Source: Azospirillum sp. B506 (lineage in GTDB: Bacteria > Pseudomonadota > Alphaproteobacteria > Azospirillales > Azospirillaceae). From it: a stretch of 45,292 bases of DNA. Position 1 is the stretch's first letter, and each line of letters begins with the position of its first letter. A program made the position numbers and the translations under genes. This document shows, piece by piece, positions 24,547 to 32,770 of this stretch. Below the pieces are notes generated by a model. The model was not told where the DNA came from. It did not search any database and saw nothing but the letters and a program-made list of their open reading frames with translations. The stretch covers positions 1 through 45,292 of the forward strand of contig NZ_BADK01000727.1 of NCBI RefSeq assembly GCF_000333595.1. The letters run 5' to 3'.

Positions 24547-25406
24547 CGTGACGTTCTCCCGGTGGGGTCGAGGCTGTCGCGCAGCCAGTCGCCGAGCAGG
24601 TTCAGGCCCAGCACGGTCAGAAGGATGGCAAGGCCGGGGAAGACGCTGACCCACCAGGCGACCTGGAGATAGGTGCGCCCCGACGCCAGCATGCCGCCCC
24701 AGCTGGGAATGGTCGGATCGATGCCGAGTCCGAGGAAGGTCAGGCTGCTTTCCAGCAGGATGTTGTTGGCGACGTTCAGCGTCAGCAGCACGATCACCGG
24801 GCCGATCAGGTTCGGCAGCAGGTGCTGGACGATGATCCGCCAGTCCTTCACCCCGATGGCGCGGGCGGATTGGATGAACTCCCGCTCGCGCAAGGCCAGG
24901 ACGGAGCCGCGGACGAGGCGGGCATACTGCACCCACTGCGACAGGATCAGCAGGAGGATGGTGTTGGTCAGGCTGCCGCCGACGATGGCGATGAAGGTGA
25001 TCGCCAGCAGGATGAAGGGCAGCGCCAGCTGCACGTCGGCGAAGCGCATCACCACCATGTCGCAGATGCCGCGGTAATAGCCGGAGATCAGCCCCATCAG
25101 CACGCCGATCACCACCGCCCCGGCGACCGAGATGAAGCCGACCAGCAGCGAGATCTTGCCCCCCGCCACCACGCGCGCCAGCACGTCGCGCCCCAGGGGG
25201 TCGGTGCCCAGTGGGTGCACCGCGGTCCGGAAGGGCGGGGCCAGACGGGCCATCAGGTCCATCCTGTCCGCCCCCCCGGGGAACAGCTGGTCGGAGAACA
25301 GCACGGCCAGGCAGATGACCAGGGTCAGCGATGCGCCGAGCAGGAATTCCAGGTTGCGGAAGCGCGGGGAACGCAGGAAGGAAAGCGCAGCGGCCATGGC
25401 GGTCAC
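24543..25406 (-). CDS. Peptide-type ABC transporter permease, DppC-like
   Basis: A 287-residue permease. The DppC/OppC hallmark HPLGTDPLGRDVLARVVAGG lies after the first membrane segment, and the ATPase-contact loop is EREFIQSARAIGVKDWRIIV. Five to six hydrophobic segments are visible. Translation probably starts at the GTG at 25406 that overlaps the DppB-like stop (GTGA), with ATG 25397 as an alternative. It is followed by the coupled M14-like gene. Confidence 0.93.
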   Translation of the reverse strand: MTAMAAALSFLRSPRFRNLEFLLGASLTLVICLAVLFSDQLFPGGADRMDLMARLAPPFRTAVHPLGTDPLGRDVLARVVAGGKISLLVGFISVAGAVVIGVLMGLISGYYRGICDMVVMRFADVQLALPFILLAITFIAIVGGSLTNTILLLILSQWVQYARLVRGSVLALREREFIQSARAIGVKDWRIIVQHLLPNLIGPVIVLLTLNVANNILLESSLTFLGLGIDPTIPSWGGMLASGRTYLQVAWWVSVFPGLAILLTVLGLNLLGDWLRDSLDPTGRTSR

Positions 25407-26326
25407 GAAGTCCGGATGCGCGGATCGACCAGCCCGTAGGCGATGTCGACCAGCAGGTTGACGCCGACGATCAGCAGCGACAGGACGGTGATGACGCCCT
25501 GGAGCACCGGGTAGTCGCGCGCCGCCACCGCATCGAAGGCCAGCGTGCCGAGCCCCGGCCAGTTGAAGACGCGCTCCACCACGACAATGCCGCCCAGCAG
25601 ACCGCCGAACTGCAGGCCGAAATAGGTGATCAGCGGGATGGCGCAGTTGCGCAGCGCATGCTTGTAAAGAACCTTGCCCTCGCTCAACCCCTTGGCGCGC
25701 GCCACCATGACATACTGCGACTGCAGGGTCTCCAGCATGGCGCTGCGCACCAGCCGAACGTTGGTCGCGGTCAGGATGACGCCCATGGTGACCGCCGGCA
25801 GGATAAAGTTCGACGGCCCCTCCATGCCGCTCGGCGGCAGCCAGCCCAAGGTGATGGCGAACAGCAGCACCAGCATCGTTGCCAGCCAGAAGTTGGGCAC
25901 CGACAGCCCGACCAGCGACAGGATGCGGATCGCCTGATCGGCCACCCCGCCCCGCGAGGTCGCCGCCCGGATGCCGAGCGGGATGGACAGGGCGATGGAA
26001 ACCGCCATCGACACCACCGCCAGCAGCAGCGTGGCCGGCAGCGCGTCGGCGATCAGCCGGGACACTGGCGTGCCGCCGAGGAAACTGTTGCCGAAGTCGA
26101 ACCGCAGCAGCCCGGTCAGGAAGCCGCCATACTGGACGAGGAAGGGCCGGTTGACCCCCAGCGCCTCGCGGATGCGCTCCAGATCCTGTTCGGTGATGCT
26201 GCCCGCCCCTTGCGTGAGCATGAGGGCCGGATCACCCGTCAGGCGGATCGCGACGGAGACGACCAGCGTCACCACCACCATGACGAAGACCGCCTGGATC
26301 AGGCGCTTGAGAAGGAAACCGGCCAA
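25403..26326 (-). CDS. Peptide-type ABC transporter permease, DppB-like
   Basis: A permease of about 307 residues. It has the usual first helix (FLLKRLIQAVFVMVVVTLVV), the conserved ALGVNRPFLVQYGGFLTGLL segment and the ATPase-contact region YVMVARAKGLSEGKVLYKHA. No ATG is available near the N terminus. The TTG at 26326 is chosen because AAGGTGG lies six bases before it and it gives the normal family N terminus; a TTG at 26371 would add 15 residues without a site. It is separated from the binding-protein gene by about 98 bp and overlaps the next permease gene by 4 bp. Confidence 0.9.
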   Translation of the reverse strand: MAGFLLKRLIQAVFVMVVVTLVVSVAIRLTGDPALMLTQGAGSITEQDLERIREALGVNRPFLVQYGGFLTGLLRFDFGNSFLGGTPVSRLIADALPATLLLAVVSMAVSIALSIPLGIRAATSRGGVADQAIRILSLVGLSVPNFWLATMLVLLFAITLGWLPPSGMEGPSNFILPAVTMGVILTATNVRLVRSAMLETLQSQYVMVARAKGLSEGKVLYKHALRNCAIPLITYFGLQFGGLLGGIVVVERVFNWPGLGTLAFDAVAARDYPVLQGVITVLSLLIVGVNLLVDIAYGLVDPRIRTS

Positions 26327-26424
26327 GACGTGCCACCTTGGAAAAAACGGGCCTGACAAAATGGAGCGCAACCAAATCCGCCGCCGCCGCTCCCCGGAAG
26401 GGAAGGGCGGCGCCGGATGCGCGG

Positions 26425-27960
26425 TCAGTCCACGGTCACTTCGGTCAGCTTCGGACGGTTGTCCGAAGCCGGCGGGAAGTTCTTAACCCGCTTGGCGATG
26501 CCGTAGATGGCGTTGGAGTTGTAGAGCGGCATCTCCAGCGCCTTGTCCGCGACGGTATGGGCGATCTGCTTCAGGATGCGCTCGCGCTCCGCCGCGTCGG
26601 TGATGGCGCGCTGCGATTCCAGCAGCTTGTCCAGATCGGCGTCCTGCTCGTACGGATTCCACTTTTCGCCGGAATGGTACATGGCGTAGGCGGTGTTGTC
26701 GTAGTCGAAGGTCCAGCCGCCCCATTTCTGCTGGAACATCGCGCCGGTCTTGCCCTGCGGGATGATGTCGTTCAGCAGCACGTTGGTCTCGTACGGCTTG
26801 ATCGTCGCGACGACGCCGACGGCACCCAGATAGGCGGCGACGGCCTGCGCCACCTCGTTCATCGTGGCGTCGTTGCCGCGGATGTCGATCTGCACCGTGG
26901 CGCCCGGCTTCACGCCGGCCTGGGCCAGCAGGGCCTGAGCGCCCTTCGGATCGTAGGGCAGCGGCTTCAGCGCCGGGTCGTAGCCGAAGGACAGCTCGCC
27001 CTGGAAGCTGGCGATCTCCGAGGCCTGGCCGGCCAGGATCGACTTGACGATGGCGGCGCGGTCCACCGCCATGGTCAGCGCCTTGCGCACCCGCGGATCG
27101 GCGGTGATGCCGCTCTTGGTGTTGAAACGCAGGGCATCCACCGTCGGACCCGGCACGCTCAGCAGCGTCAGCTTCGGATCGGCCTGGATCACCGGGACCA
27201 TGCCGATGGGAATGGTCGGCGGCAGCACGACGTCGACGCGGCCGGCCTGAAGCTCGGCGACGGCGGTCGCCGGCTCGGTGATGAAGCGGTACTCGACCTC
27301 CGACAGCTTCGGCGCGCCGCCCCAGTAGTCGGGGTTGGCCTCCAGCTTGATGCCGGTCTTGGGAGCGTAGGAGACGAACTTGAACGGCCCGGTGCCGACC
27401 GGGTTGACGTTGAAGAAGGCGTCGCCCTTCTCCTTGATATAGTTCGGCGGCACGATCATCGCGCCATAGCCGGCCAGCTTGGTCAGCAGGACCGGGTCGG
27501 GCGCCTTGAGCTTGAGATCGACGGTGGTGTCGTCGATGACCTCGACGCTGTCGATGGCGGTGTAGTTGGAGCGCTGCGGCCCCTTCGCCCCTTCCTCGCC
27601 CAGCAGCCGGTCGAAGGTGAACTTCACGGCGGCGGCGTTGAACGGCTCGCCGTTGTGGAAGGTCACGCCGCTGCGCAGCTTGAAGCGGATGCGCTTGCCG
27701 CCGTCCATCTCGGTCCAGGATTCGGCCAGCCCGGGCACCAGCTTGCGGTCCGGGCCGCGGTAGGTCAGCCCGTCGAAGATGTTGGTGCCGACCGAGGCCC
27801 AGTTGACCAGGAAGGTGTCGATCGGGTCCCAGCTTCCGGGATCCTGCGGCGACGAGATCGTCAGCTTCCCGGCGGCATCCGCGGGCGTCGCCGCGAACGC
27901 CGCTCCGGCCAACAGCGCCGCCATGAGCGCGGTTTTGATCCCCTTCACACCCAATGCCAT
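26425..27960 (-). CDS. ABC transporter substrate-binding protein, family 5 (peptide/nickel type)
   Basis: A 511-residue periplasmic protein. A Sec signal (KTALMAALLAGAAFAATPADA) ends near residue 29. The family-5 signature region (LVPGLAESWTEMDGGKRIRF, then FKLRSGVTFHNGEPFNAAAV) and the late segment DPRVRKALTMAVDRAAIVKS are present. The class binds di- and oligopeptides, opines, glutathione or nickel chelates. The start is the ATG at 27960 with AAGGA upstream. It is the second gene of the leftward operon headed by the fused ATPase, 49 bp from it. Confidence 0.93.
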   Translation of the reverse strand: MALGVKGIKTALMAALLAGAAFAATPADAAGKLTISSPQDPGSWDPIDTFLVNWASVGTNIFDGLTYRGPDRKLVPGLAESWTEMDGGKRIRFKLRSGVTFHNGEPFNAAAVKFTFDRLLGEEGAKGPQRSNYTAIDSVEVIDDTTVDLKLKAPDPVLLTKLAGYGAMIVPPNYIKEKGDAFFNVNPVGTGPFKFVSYAPKTGIKLEANPDYWGGAPKLSEVEYRFITEPATAVAELQAGRVDVVLPPTIPIGMVPVIQADPKLTLLSVPGPTVDALRFNTKSGITADPRVRKALTMAVDRAAIVKSILAGQASEIASFQGELSFGYDPALKPLPYDPKGAQALLAQAGVKPGATVQIDIRGNDATMNEVAQAVAAYLGAVGVVATIKPYETNVLLNDIIPQGKTGAMFQQKWGGWTFDYDNTAYAMYHSGEKWNPYEQDADLDKLLESQRAITDAAERERILKQIAHTVADKALEMPLYNSNAIYGIAKRVKNFPPASDNRPKLTEVTVD

Positions 27961-28009
27961 GACACCTGTTCCTTGATCGATGGTTGTTGTTGGTTGATTT
28001 GATGCCGGG

Positions 28010-29875
28010 TCATGCGCTCCGGCGGACGAAATGGCCCGGTTGCACCTCGTCCAGCGGCAGGACCGCCGGGTCGTCGCCGACGGCACGGACCGGGCTCGGG
28101 ATCTCCCCGTCCAGCAGGGCGCGGCGGCTCCGCCGCGCCGGATCGGCGATCGGAACCGCGGACAGCAGGCGGCGCGTGTAGTCGTGCGCCGGGCTTTCGA
28201 AGATCTGCCGCCGGCTTCCCATCTCCATGATCTGGCCAAGGAAGAGGACGGCCACCCGATGGCTCATCTTCTCCACCACCGCCATGTCGTGGCTGATGAA
28301 CAGATAGGCGAGGCCGCGTTCGGCCTGAAGATCCATGAACAGGTTGATGACCTGCGCCTGGATCGACACGTCGAGCGCCGACAGCGCCTCGTCGGCGATG
28401 ATCAGCTTGGGGTCGGAGGCGAGCGCGCGGGCGATGCAGACGCGCTGGCGCTGGCCGCCGGAGAATTCATGCGGGTAGCGGGCGGCGTGGGCGGGAGACA
28501 GCCCGACCCGCTCCAGCAGGCCGTCCACCCGTTTGCGGATCTCGCGCTCGTCGTCGAGCAGGCCATGGGTGCGGATCGGCTCCGCCACCGAGAAGCCGAC
28601 CGTCTTGCGCGGGTCGAGCGAGGCGAAGGGATCCTGGAAGATGTACTGGACGTCGCGCCGCAGCCGGTTGCGGTCCGCAGCACCCATTTCGGACAGGGGG
28701 CGGCCGCGGAACGCAATGCGGCCGGAGGTCGCCTCCTGCAATTGCTGGATGGTGCGTCCGATGGTCGATTTACCGGAGCCGGACTCTCCGACCAACGCCA
28801 GCGTCTCGCCCGGATGGATGTCGAAGGAGACCTGCGTCACCGCATGGACCTGATGCGTCGCGCGCCCAAGCCAGTTGGTCCTGGACTTGAACCGGACGGA
28901 CAGGTCGCGGACCGACAGCAGGGGAGCGGCGTTGTAGTCGGCCGTATCCTGCACCCGGGCCTCGCCCATGACGGTGACGTGGTCACCATCGAGAACGGTC
29001 AAGGGCAGGCGGCGGGGATGGTCCTGCCCGGCCATGGCACCCAACCGCGGCACGGCGGCCAGCAGAGCACGGGTGTAGGGCTGGCGCGGGGTGGCGAAGA
29101 GGTCGGCGGCGGGTCCCTCCTCGACCTTGCGGCCCCTCCACAGGACGACGACGTCATCCGCCATCTCGGCCACCACGCCCATGTCGTGGGTGATGAACAT
29201 CATCGCCATGCCGAGTTCGGCCTGGAGGTCGCGCATGATGGTCAGGATCTGCGCCTGGATCGTCACGTCGAGCGCGGTGGTCGGTTCGTCGGCGATCAGC
29301 AGCCTGGGCCGGCAGGCCAGCGCCATGGCGATCATCACCCGCTGGCGCATGCCGCCCGAGAGCTGGTGCGGGTAGCGCTTCAGGATCTGGGCGGCATCGG
29401 GCAGGCGGACCATGTCGAGCAGCCGGCGGGCCTCGTCCGCCGCCGCGGCCTTGCCCATGCCTTCGTGCAGGATCAGCGTCTCGCCGATCTGATCGCCGAT
29501 GGTGAAGACGGGGTTCAGCGAGGTCATCGGTTCCTGGAAGATCATGGCGATCTCCTTGCCCCGGATCGCCCGCATCTCCTTCTGCGTGGCCGCCAGCAGG
29601 TCGCGCGGCCCCCGGCTGCCCTCGAACAGGATACGGCCGGAGGGAAAACGCGCGCCCGCCATGTCGGCGAGCCGCATCACCGACAGCGACGTCACCGACT
29701 TGCCCGACCCCGACTCGCCGACAATGGCGAGAGTCCGGCCGGGATGAACGCGGAAGCTCAGATCGTCGATGACCCGTTGCCCGCCGAATGCGACGGACAG
29801 GTTCTCGACGGTGAGCAGAGGCGTCATGGCTGGCGGCGCGGAAGTCGGAGAGGAGTTCCGGGTGGATGACTGCAT
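28010..29875 (-). CDS. Fused double ATPase of a peptide-type ABC transporter (DppDF/GsiA-like)
   Basis: A 621-residue protein with two complete nucleotide-binding domains in one chain. Domain 1 has Walker A GESGSGKS (53-60), signature [12 protein letters not shown] and Walker [13 protein letters not shown]. Domain 2 repeats these as [21 protein letters not shown] and [12 protein letters not shown]; the usual DEPxSALD Pro is Ala in the second site. Both domains carry the C-terminal oligopeptide extension ([16 protein letters not shown] and [16 protein letters not shown]). The ATG at 29875 is chosen; ATG 29827 would remove 16 residues, and the frame runs up to a TTG at 29944. It is the first gene of the operon. 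Confidence 0.92.
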   Translation of the reverse strand: MQSSTRNSSPTSAPPAMTPLLTVENLSVAFGGQRVIDDLSFRVHPGRTLAIVGESGSGKSVTSLSVMRLADMAGARFPSGRILFEGSRGPRDLLAATQKEMRAIRGKEIAMIFQEPMTSLNPVFTIGDQIGETLILHEGMGKAAAADEARRLLDMVRLPDAAQILKRYPHQLSGGMRQRVMIAMALACRPRLLIADEPTTALDVTIQAQILTIMRDLQAELGMAMMFITHDMGVVAEMADDVVVLWRGRKVEEGPAADLFATPRQPYTRALLAAVPRLGAMAGQDHPRRLPLTVLDGDHVTVMGEARVQDTADYNAAPLLSVRDLSVRFKSRTNWLGRATHQVHAVTQVSFDIHPGETLALVGESGSGKSTIGRTIQQLQEATSGRIAFRGRPLSEMGAADRNRLRRDVQYIFQDPFASLDPRKTVGFSVAEPIRTHGLLDDEREIRKRVDGLLERVGLSPAHAARYPHEFSGGQRQRVCIARALASDPKLIIADEALSALDVSIQAQVINLFMDLQAERGLAYLFISHDMAVVEKMSHRVAVLFLGQIMEMGSRRQIFESPAHDYTRRLLSAVPIADPARRSRRALLDGEIPSPVRAVGDDPAVLPLDEVQPGHFVRRSA

Positions 29876-29960
29876 CGGGCGCGGAACCTTGGTGTCCTTA
29901 TCGTCAGGAGACCCGAGGTTTCCCGGATTCACCAGTCCCGTCAATGTATTATTTCTGATC

Positions 29961-29982
29961 GATAACCGCAGCGAATGTTATC
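29961..29982. promoter_or_regulatory. GATAAC-N10-GTTATC dyad upstream of the peptide ABC operon
   Basis: GATAAC (29961-29966) and GTTATC (29977-29982) are perfect inverted repeats in an AT-rich patch 86-107 bp before the ATPase start; flanking TGAT and ATC extend the similarity with a one-base offset. A candidate operator. The rest of 29876-30141 holds only a terminator-like hairpin. Confidence 0.4.
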
Positions 29983-30055
29983 ATCCGGCCCCCGCCGGGC
30001 CTGCGGATCAGGGCGCCGTCACGTCGGTTCTGGACGGGTTGTTGCCGGGAGCCTC

Positions 30056-30079
30056 GCCAGGGACCGCTTCGTCCCTGGC
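30056..30079 (-). terminator. Hairpin after the 46-residue membrane protein gene
   Basis: GCCAGGGAC (30056-30064) / GTCCCTGGC (30071-30079) is a perfect 9-bp stem with a 6-nt loop, 63 bp beyond the stop of the small gene in its direction. No T run follows, so it could also be a 3'-end stabiliser. Confidence 0.5.
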
Positions 30080-30141
30080 AACAGGACGTCTTCGATATCC
30101 GAGGTCCCCGACCGTGGCTCAGGGGTGTGCTGGACGGGCGC

Positions 30142-30282
30142 TCACAGCCCGCTGCTTTCGTTGTTCTTCTTCGCCCTTTCCTTCTTCGCTTGATCGTGAT
30201 GCCACTTGATGGCGAAGAACATGCCCGTGCCAAGCACGATAATCTTGAACGGAAAGAAAACCAAAGGGAACCAGTCATACAT
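30142..30282 (-). CDS. 46-residue single-pass membrane protein
   Basis: A small gene with a strong GGAGG (30291-30295) eight bases before the ATG at 30282. The protein starts MYDWFPLVFFPFKIIVLGTG, continues with MFFAIKWHHDQAKKER and ends in a Lys/Asn/Ser-rich tail (stop 30142-30144). One hydrophobic helix (about 5-25) is followed by a basic cytoplasmic tail, so the N terminus is probably outside. It begins 55 bp after the DUF983 gene on the same strand, with no terminator between, suggesting one transcript. I do not recognise a named family. Its size and topology recall accessory subunits such as CcoQ or CydX, but no sequence link is claimed. Confidence 0.8.
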   Translation of the reverse strand: MYDWFPLVFFPFKIIVLGTGMFFAIKWHHDQAKKERAKKNNESSGL

Positions 30283-30336
30283 TTCGATTACCTCCAGGCT
30301 ATGACACCAACCGCCGTCGGAAGAATCCGACGCCAG

Positions 30337-30774
30337 TCAGGCCGAGTGCGGGTCTTTGTCTGCGGTCGGGGCCACAGGCGGTTGGGTTGGCGCGGCTGTC
30401 CCGAAACGGGCTTCCTCGGCCTTGTAGAAGTACTGGCTGGCCACCAGCCAACCCTTCAACGGCCGCAAGGGCGGAATACAGGTCAGCAACAGGAACGGCA
30501 ATGTCGTGACGAGGTGCACCCAGTAGGGAGGCTCAAACCTCACCTCGATCCAGAGCGCCAGGATGACCGTGGGAATACAGGCGAAGCAGATGACGAAGAA
30601 GGCGGGGCCGTCGGCCGGATCGGCATAGGAATAGTCCAGGCCACAGACCTCGCAGTGGGAGCGCAGCGTCAGGAAGCCGCTGAACAGATGACCCTTGCCA
30701 CAGCGTGGGCAGCGACCATACGGGCCGGTGCTGAGAGGCGGAAGAGCCGCCCACTCCTGTTCGGATGACATCAT
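30337..30774 (-). CDS. DUF983-family zinc-ribbon membrane protein
   Basis: A 145-residue protein. An N-terminal four-cysteine ribbon (CPRC at 22-25, CEVC at 41-44) precedes two hydrophobic helices (FFVICFACIPTVILALWIEV and VHLVTTLPFLLLTCIPPLRP), the standard DUF983 layout. Members of this family are often encoded near heme-copper oxidase genes, but none is in this window. The tandem ATGs at 30774 and 30771 follow AAGGA. The promoter region carries a TTGTATG-type site, described separately. The C-terminal 25 residues are Pro/Thr-rich and probably disordered. Confidence 0.85.
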   Translation of the reverse strand: MMSSEQEWAALPPLSTGPYGRCPRCGKGHLFSGFLTLRSHCEVCGLDYSYADPADGPAFFVICFACIPTVILALWIEVRFEPPYWVHLVTTLPFLLLTCIPPLRPLKGWLVASQYFYKAEEARFGTAAPTQPPVAPTADKDPHSA

Positions 30775-30823
30775 GCGTTCCTTCGGGAAGCACCGGCAGC
30801 GCAGTGTCTGCATGCAATACGCG

Positions 30824-30855
30824 ATTGTATGCGCCGCTGAGACCTGCAGCGTCAA
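30824..30855 (-). promoter_or_regulatory. Candidate promoter of the DUF983 unit overlapping an ATTGTATG box
   Basis: On the minus strand TTGACG (30855-30850) precedes TACAAT (30829-30824) with a long 20-bp spacer. The latter is part of the ATTGTATG box (30824-30831), also seen at 31114-31121 and inverted at 31088-31095. The spacing makes the promoter call weak. Confidence 0.3.
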
Positions 30856-30885
30856 CTAAAATGCATGCAGTGCACCGATGCGATT

Positions 30886-31121
30886 CATACAAGCATGGGA
30901 GATATGGCAGGAGACCCGGCCAGAAGGCCGGCCACTTGGCGCAATGCCGCGCGCAGAGTCCGACGACCCTTCGGAATGCAAAAGCAACACGGAAAGGAGG
31001 GAACGGTACACCGGGCCTGCCGCGCGACCGATGGTCGGCACCCGAACCAGATCGACGGCGGAGCGCTGCAGGCCTCACCATCATTTACATACAATACGGC
31101 ATTGCGGGCCATGATTGTATG
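30886..31121. promoter_or_regulatory. TTGTATG box cluster within the gene-free stretch 30775-31429
   Basis: CATACAAG lies at 30886-30893. CATACAAT (31088-31095) and ATTGTATG (31114-31121) form a perfect 8-bp inverted repeat, 26 bp start to start. These resemble half-sites of FadR-type GntR regulators (family knowledge; no such regulator is encoded here). The 655-bp stretch contains no ORF with a credible ribosome site and codon pattern; a non-coding RNA cannot be excluded. Confidence 0.4.
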
Positions 31122-31337
31122 CATCTACAGGAGATGTCCGCTCTCACCAGCCCGCCCGCGGCGCACTTGGCAAGGCCGCAGTCATCTCCTTCCACCATCC
31201 GCGGGCTGAGGGGAATGGGGACATAAAGGCGCACAGCGCCGTCGCGATGGTCTCGGCGGGATACTGGCGGCCGGCGTGGGTGGGGGATTCGGGCGCTTCG
31301 TCACACCGTCCCTTGCCCCCTTGCCGCTGGCCCTGGC

Positions 31338-31361
31338 GACCGGGTGACCGGGTGACCGGGT
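31338..31361. repeat. Tandem octamer GACCGGGT, three copies
   Basis: Perfect copies at 31338-31345, 31346-31353 and 31354-31361, then a partial GACCG. It is non-coding, about 70 bp beyond the end of the DAO-type oxidase gene; a slippage-prone simple repeat. Confidence 0.85.
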
Positions 31362-31429
31362 GACCGACAAGTCGACGGTGGCGGCGCATATTTTCAACCG
31401 GTCCATGGTGGCGTCGCCGTTGCCTGCTT

Positions 31430-32731
31430 TCAAAGGCCCAGACGGTCCAGGATGCGGCCGTGCTGGACGATGCTCCAGACGCCCAGCGGCCACAGCGCGT
31501 GGAAACGGATCGCCTTCGGCTCGACAACCGGCAGGTCGAGCCTGGCAGCCTGTCCATCGATCAACCGCCGCGCCAACTGTTCGGCGATCGCCGTCCCCAG
31601 CGCCACGCCGCGTCCGTTGCAGCCGAGATAGGCGAGCACATCCGGCGCCGGCTCGTGCAGGTGGGGCCAATGGTCCTTGGTCATGGCGAGCCGGCTGTTC
31701 CAGCCATGGGTCCAGCGCAGACCGGCAAGCTGCGGCCACAACGCCTCCGCATAGTCGGTCAGATAGGCGAGCGGTGCCGGCGTGGCTATCGGCCGCATCG
31801 GTCCGCGCCCGCCCATCAGCAGCCGCCCCCTGCCATCGATCCGGTAATAGACGGTGATCCGGCCGCTTTCGTAGACCGCCGGACGGTCCGGCAGGATCCC
31901 CCGCAGGCGCTCGGCATCGAGCGGCTCGCTCGCCGCGATAGCACTGAACACCGGCACCACCGTGCGTCGCAGCCCCGGCCAGAGGTCGCCGGTGAAGCCG
32001 TTCGTGGCGATCAGGAGCTTTTGGGCCTCGATGGTGCCGGTGGGCGTTTCGATGGACCAGCCTCCGGAACGCCGGTTCAGCGCCAGCGCCGGCGTGCGGC
32101 CATGGACCGCGGCACCGGCGGCAATGGCCGCCGCCGCGAGGCCACGGACATAGGCAAGCGGGTTCAAGTGGCCGCCGCGCCGGTCGAGCATCGCGCCGTG
32201 ATAGGCCGAGGTTCCGGTGGCGCCGGCCGTCTCCTCCCGGTCGAGGAAGGACACCGGCATGCCCCGGTCGATGCACTGGCGTGCCGTCGTCGCCACGCCG
32301 CCCGTCGAGATGGCGCTGCGCGCCACCCGGAGCGTGCCGCTCTGCCGCGCCTCGCAGGCAATGCCCAGCCGGTCGATCAGCGCAAAGGTCCGGTCGGTCG
32401 TCTCATAGGCGAACCGGACCATCCGGGGGCCGAGGTCGGGACCCCAGACCCGCTCGATGGTGTCGGGGTCGAACTTCAGTCCGGGATTGAGCTGGCCGCC
32501 GTTGTTCCCCGAGGCCCCCCAGCCAGGTTCCCCCTGGTCGATCACAACGACGTCGCCCCCGGCCTCCGCCAGATGAAGCGCCGTCGTCAGGCCGACGATG
32601 CCACCTCCGACGATTGCCACCGATGCCCGGCGCGAGCCGTCGAGCGGCGGGGTCGGCGTCGCCGGGGGCGCGTCGAGCGAATAGACGTTGGGCGGCATGG
32701 CGGGCGGCATGGAGAAGGGCTGGGTCATCAT
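31430..32731 (-). CDS. DAO-family FAD-dependent oxidoreductase (PuuB-like)
   Basis: A 433-residue flavoprotein. The dinucleotide-binding motif VAIVGGGIVGLTTALHLAEAG is at residues 38-58, and GWGASGNNGGQLNPG matches the FAD-contacting segment of gamma-glutamylputrescine oxidase and related amine/amino-acid oxidases. The 35-residue Pro-rich N terminus is normal for this subgroup. It is the last gene of a leftward operon with a Pot-type importer and a D-2-hydroxyacid dehydrogenase. Expected reaction: oxidative deamination of an amine or imino acid. Alternatives such as D-hydroxyproline or glycine-type oxidation cannot be excluded. Confidence 0.87.
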   Translation of the reverse strand: MMTQPFSMPPAMPPNVYSLDAPPATPTPPLDGSRRASVAIVGGGIVGLTTALHLAEAGGDVVVIDQGEPGWGASGNNGGQLNPGLKFDPDTIERVWGPDLGPRMVRFAYETTDRTFALIDRLGIACEARQSGTLRVARSAISTGGVATTARQCIDRGMPVSFLDREETAGATGTSAYHGAMLDRRGGHLNPLAYVRGLAAAAIAAGAAVHGRTPALALNRRSGGWSIETPTGTIEAQKLLIATNGFTGDLWPGLRRTVVPVFSAIAASEPLDAERLRGILPDRPAVYESGRITVYYRIDGRGRLLMGGRGPMRPIATPAPLAYLTDYAEALWPQLAGLRWTHGWNSRLAMTKDHWPHLHEPAPDVLAYLGCNGRGVALGTAIAEQLARRLIDGQAARLDLPVVEPKAIRFHALWPLGVWSIVQHGRILDRLGL

Positions 32732-32770
32732 GGCGGCTTTCCGGACGGGAACGACTTTTCCGTGGTCCCC

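Noticed and set aside
30885-31124. 79-codon minus-strand frame starting at an ATG in the TTGTATG region
   Set aside because: The sequence before the start is CTCCTG rather than a ribosome site, and the protein is Cys/Arg/Pro-rich without pattern.
31338-31366. Tandem repeats considered as a CRISPR or iteron array
   Set aside because: The units are contiguous 8-mers with no spacers, only three copies, and no cas or replication gene is nearby.
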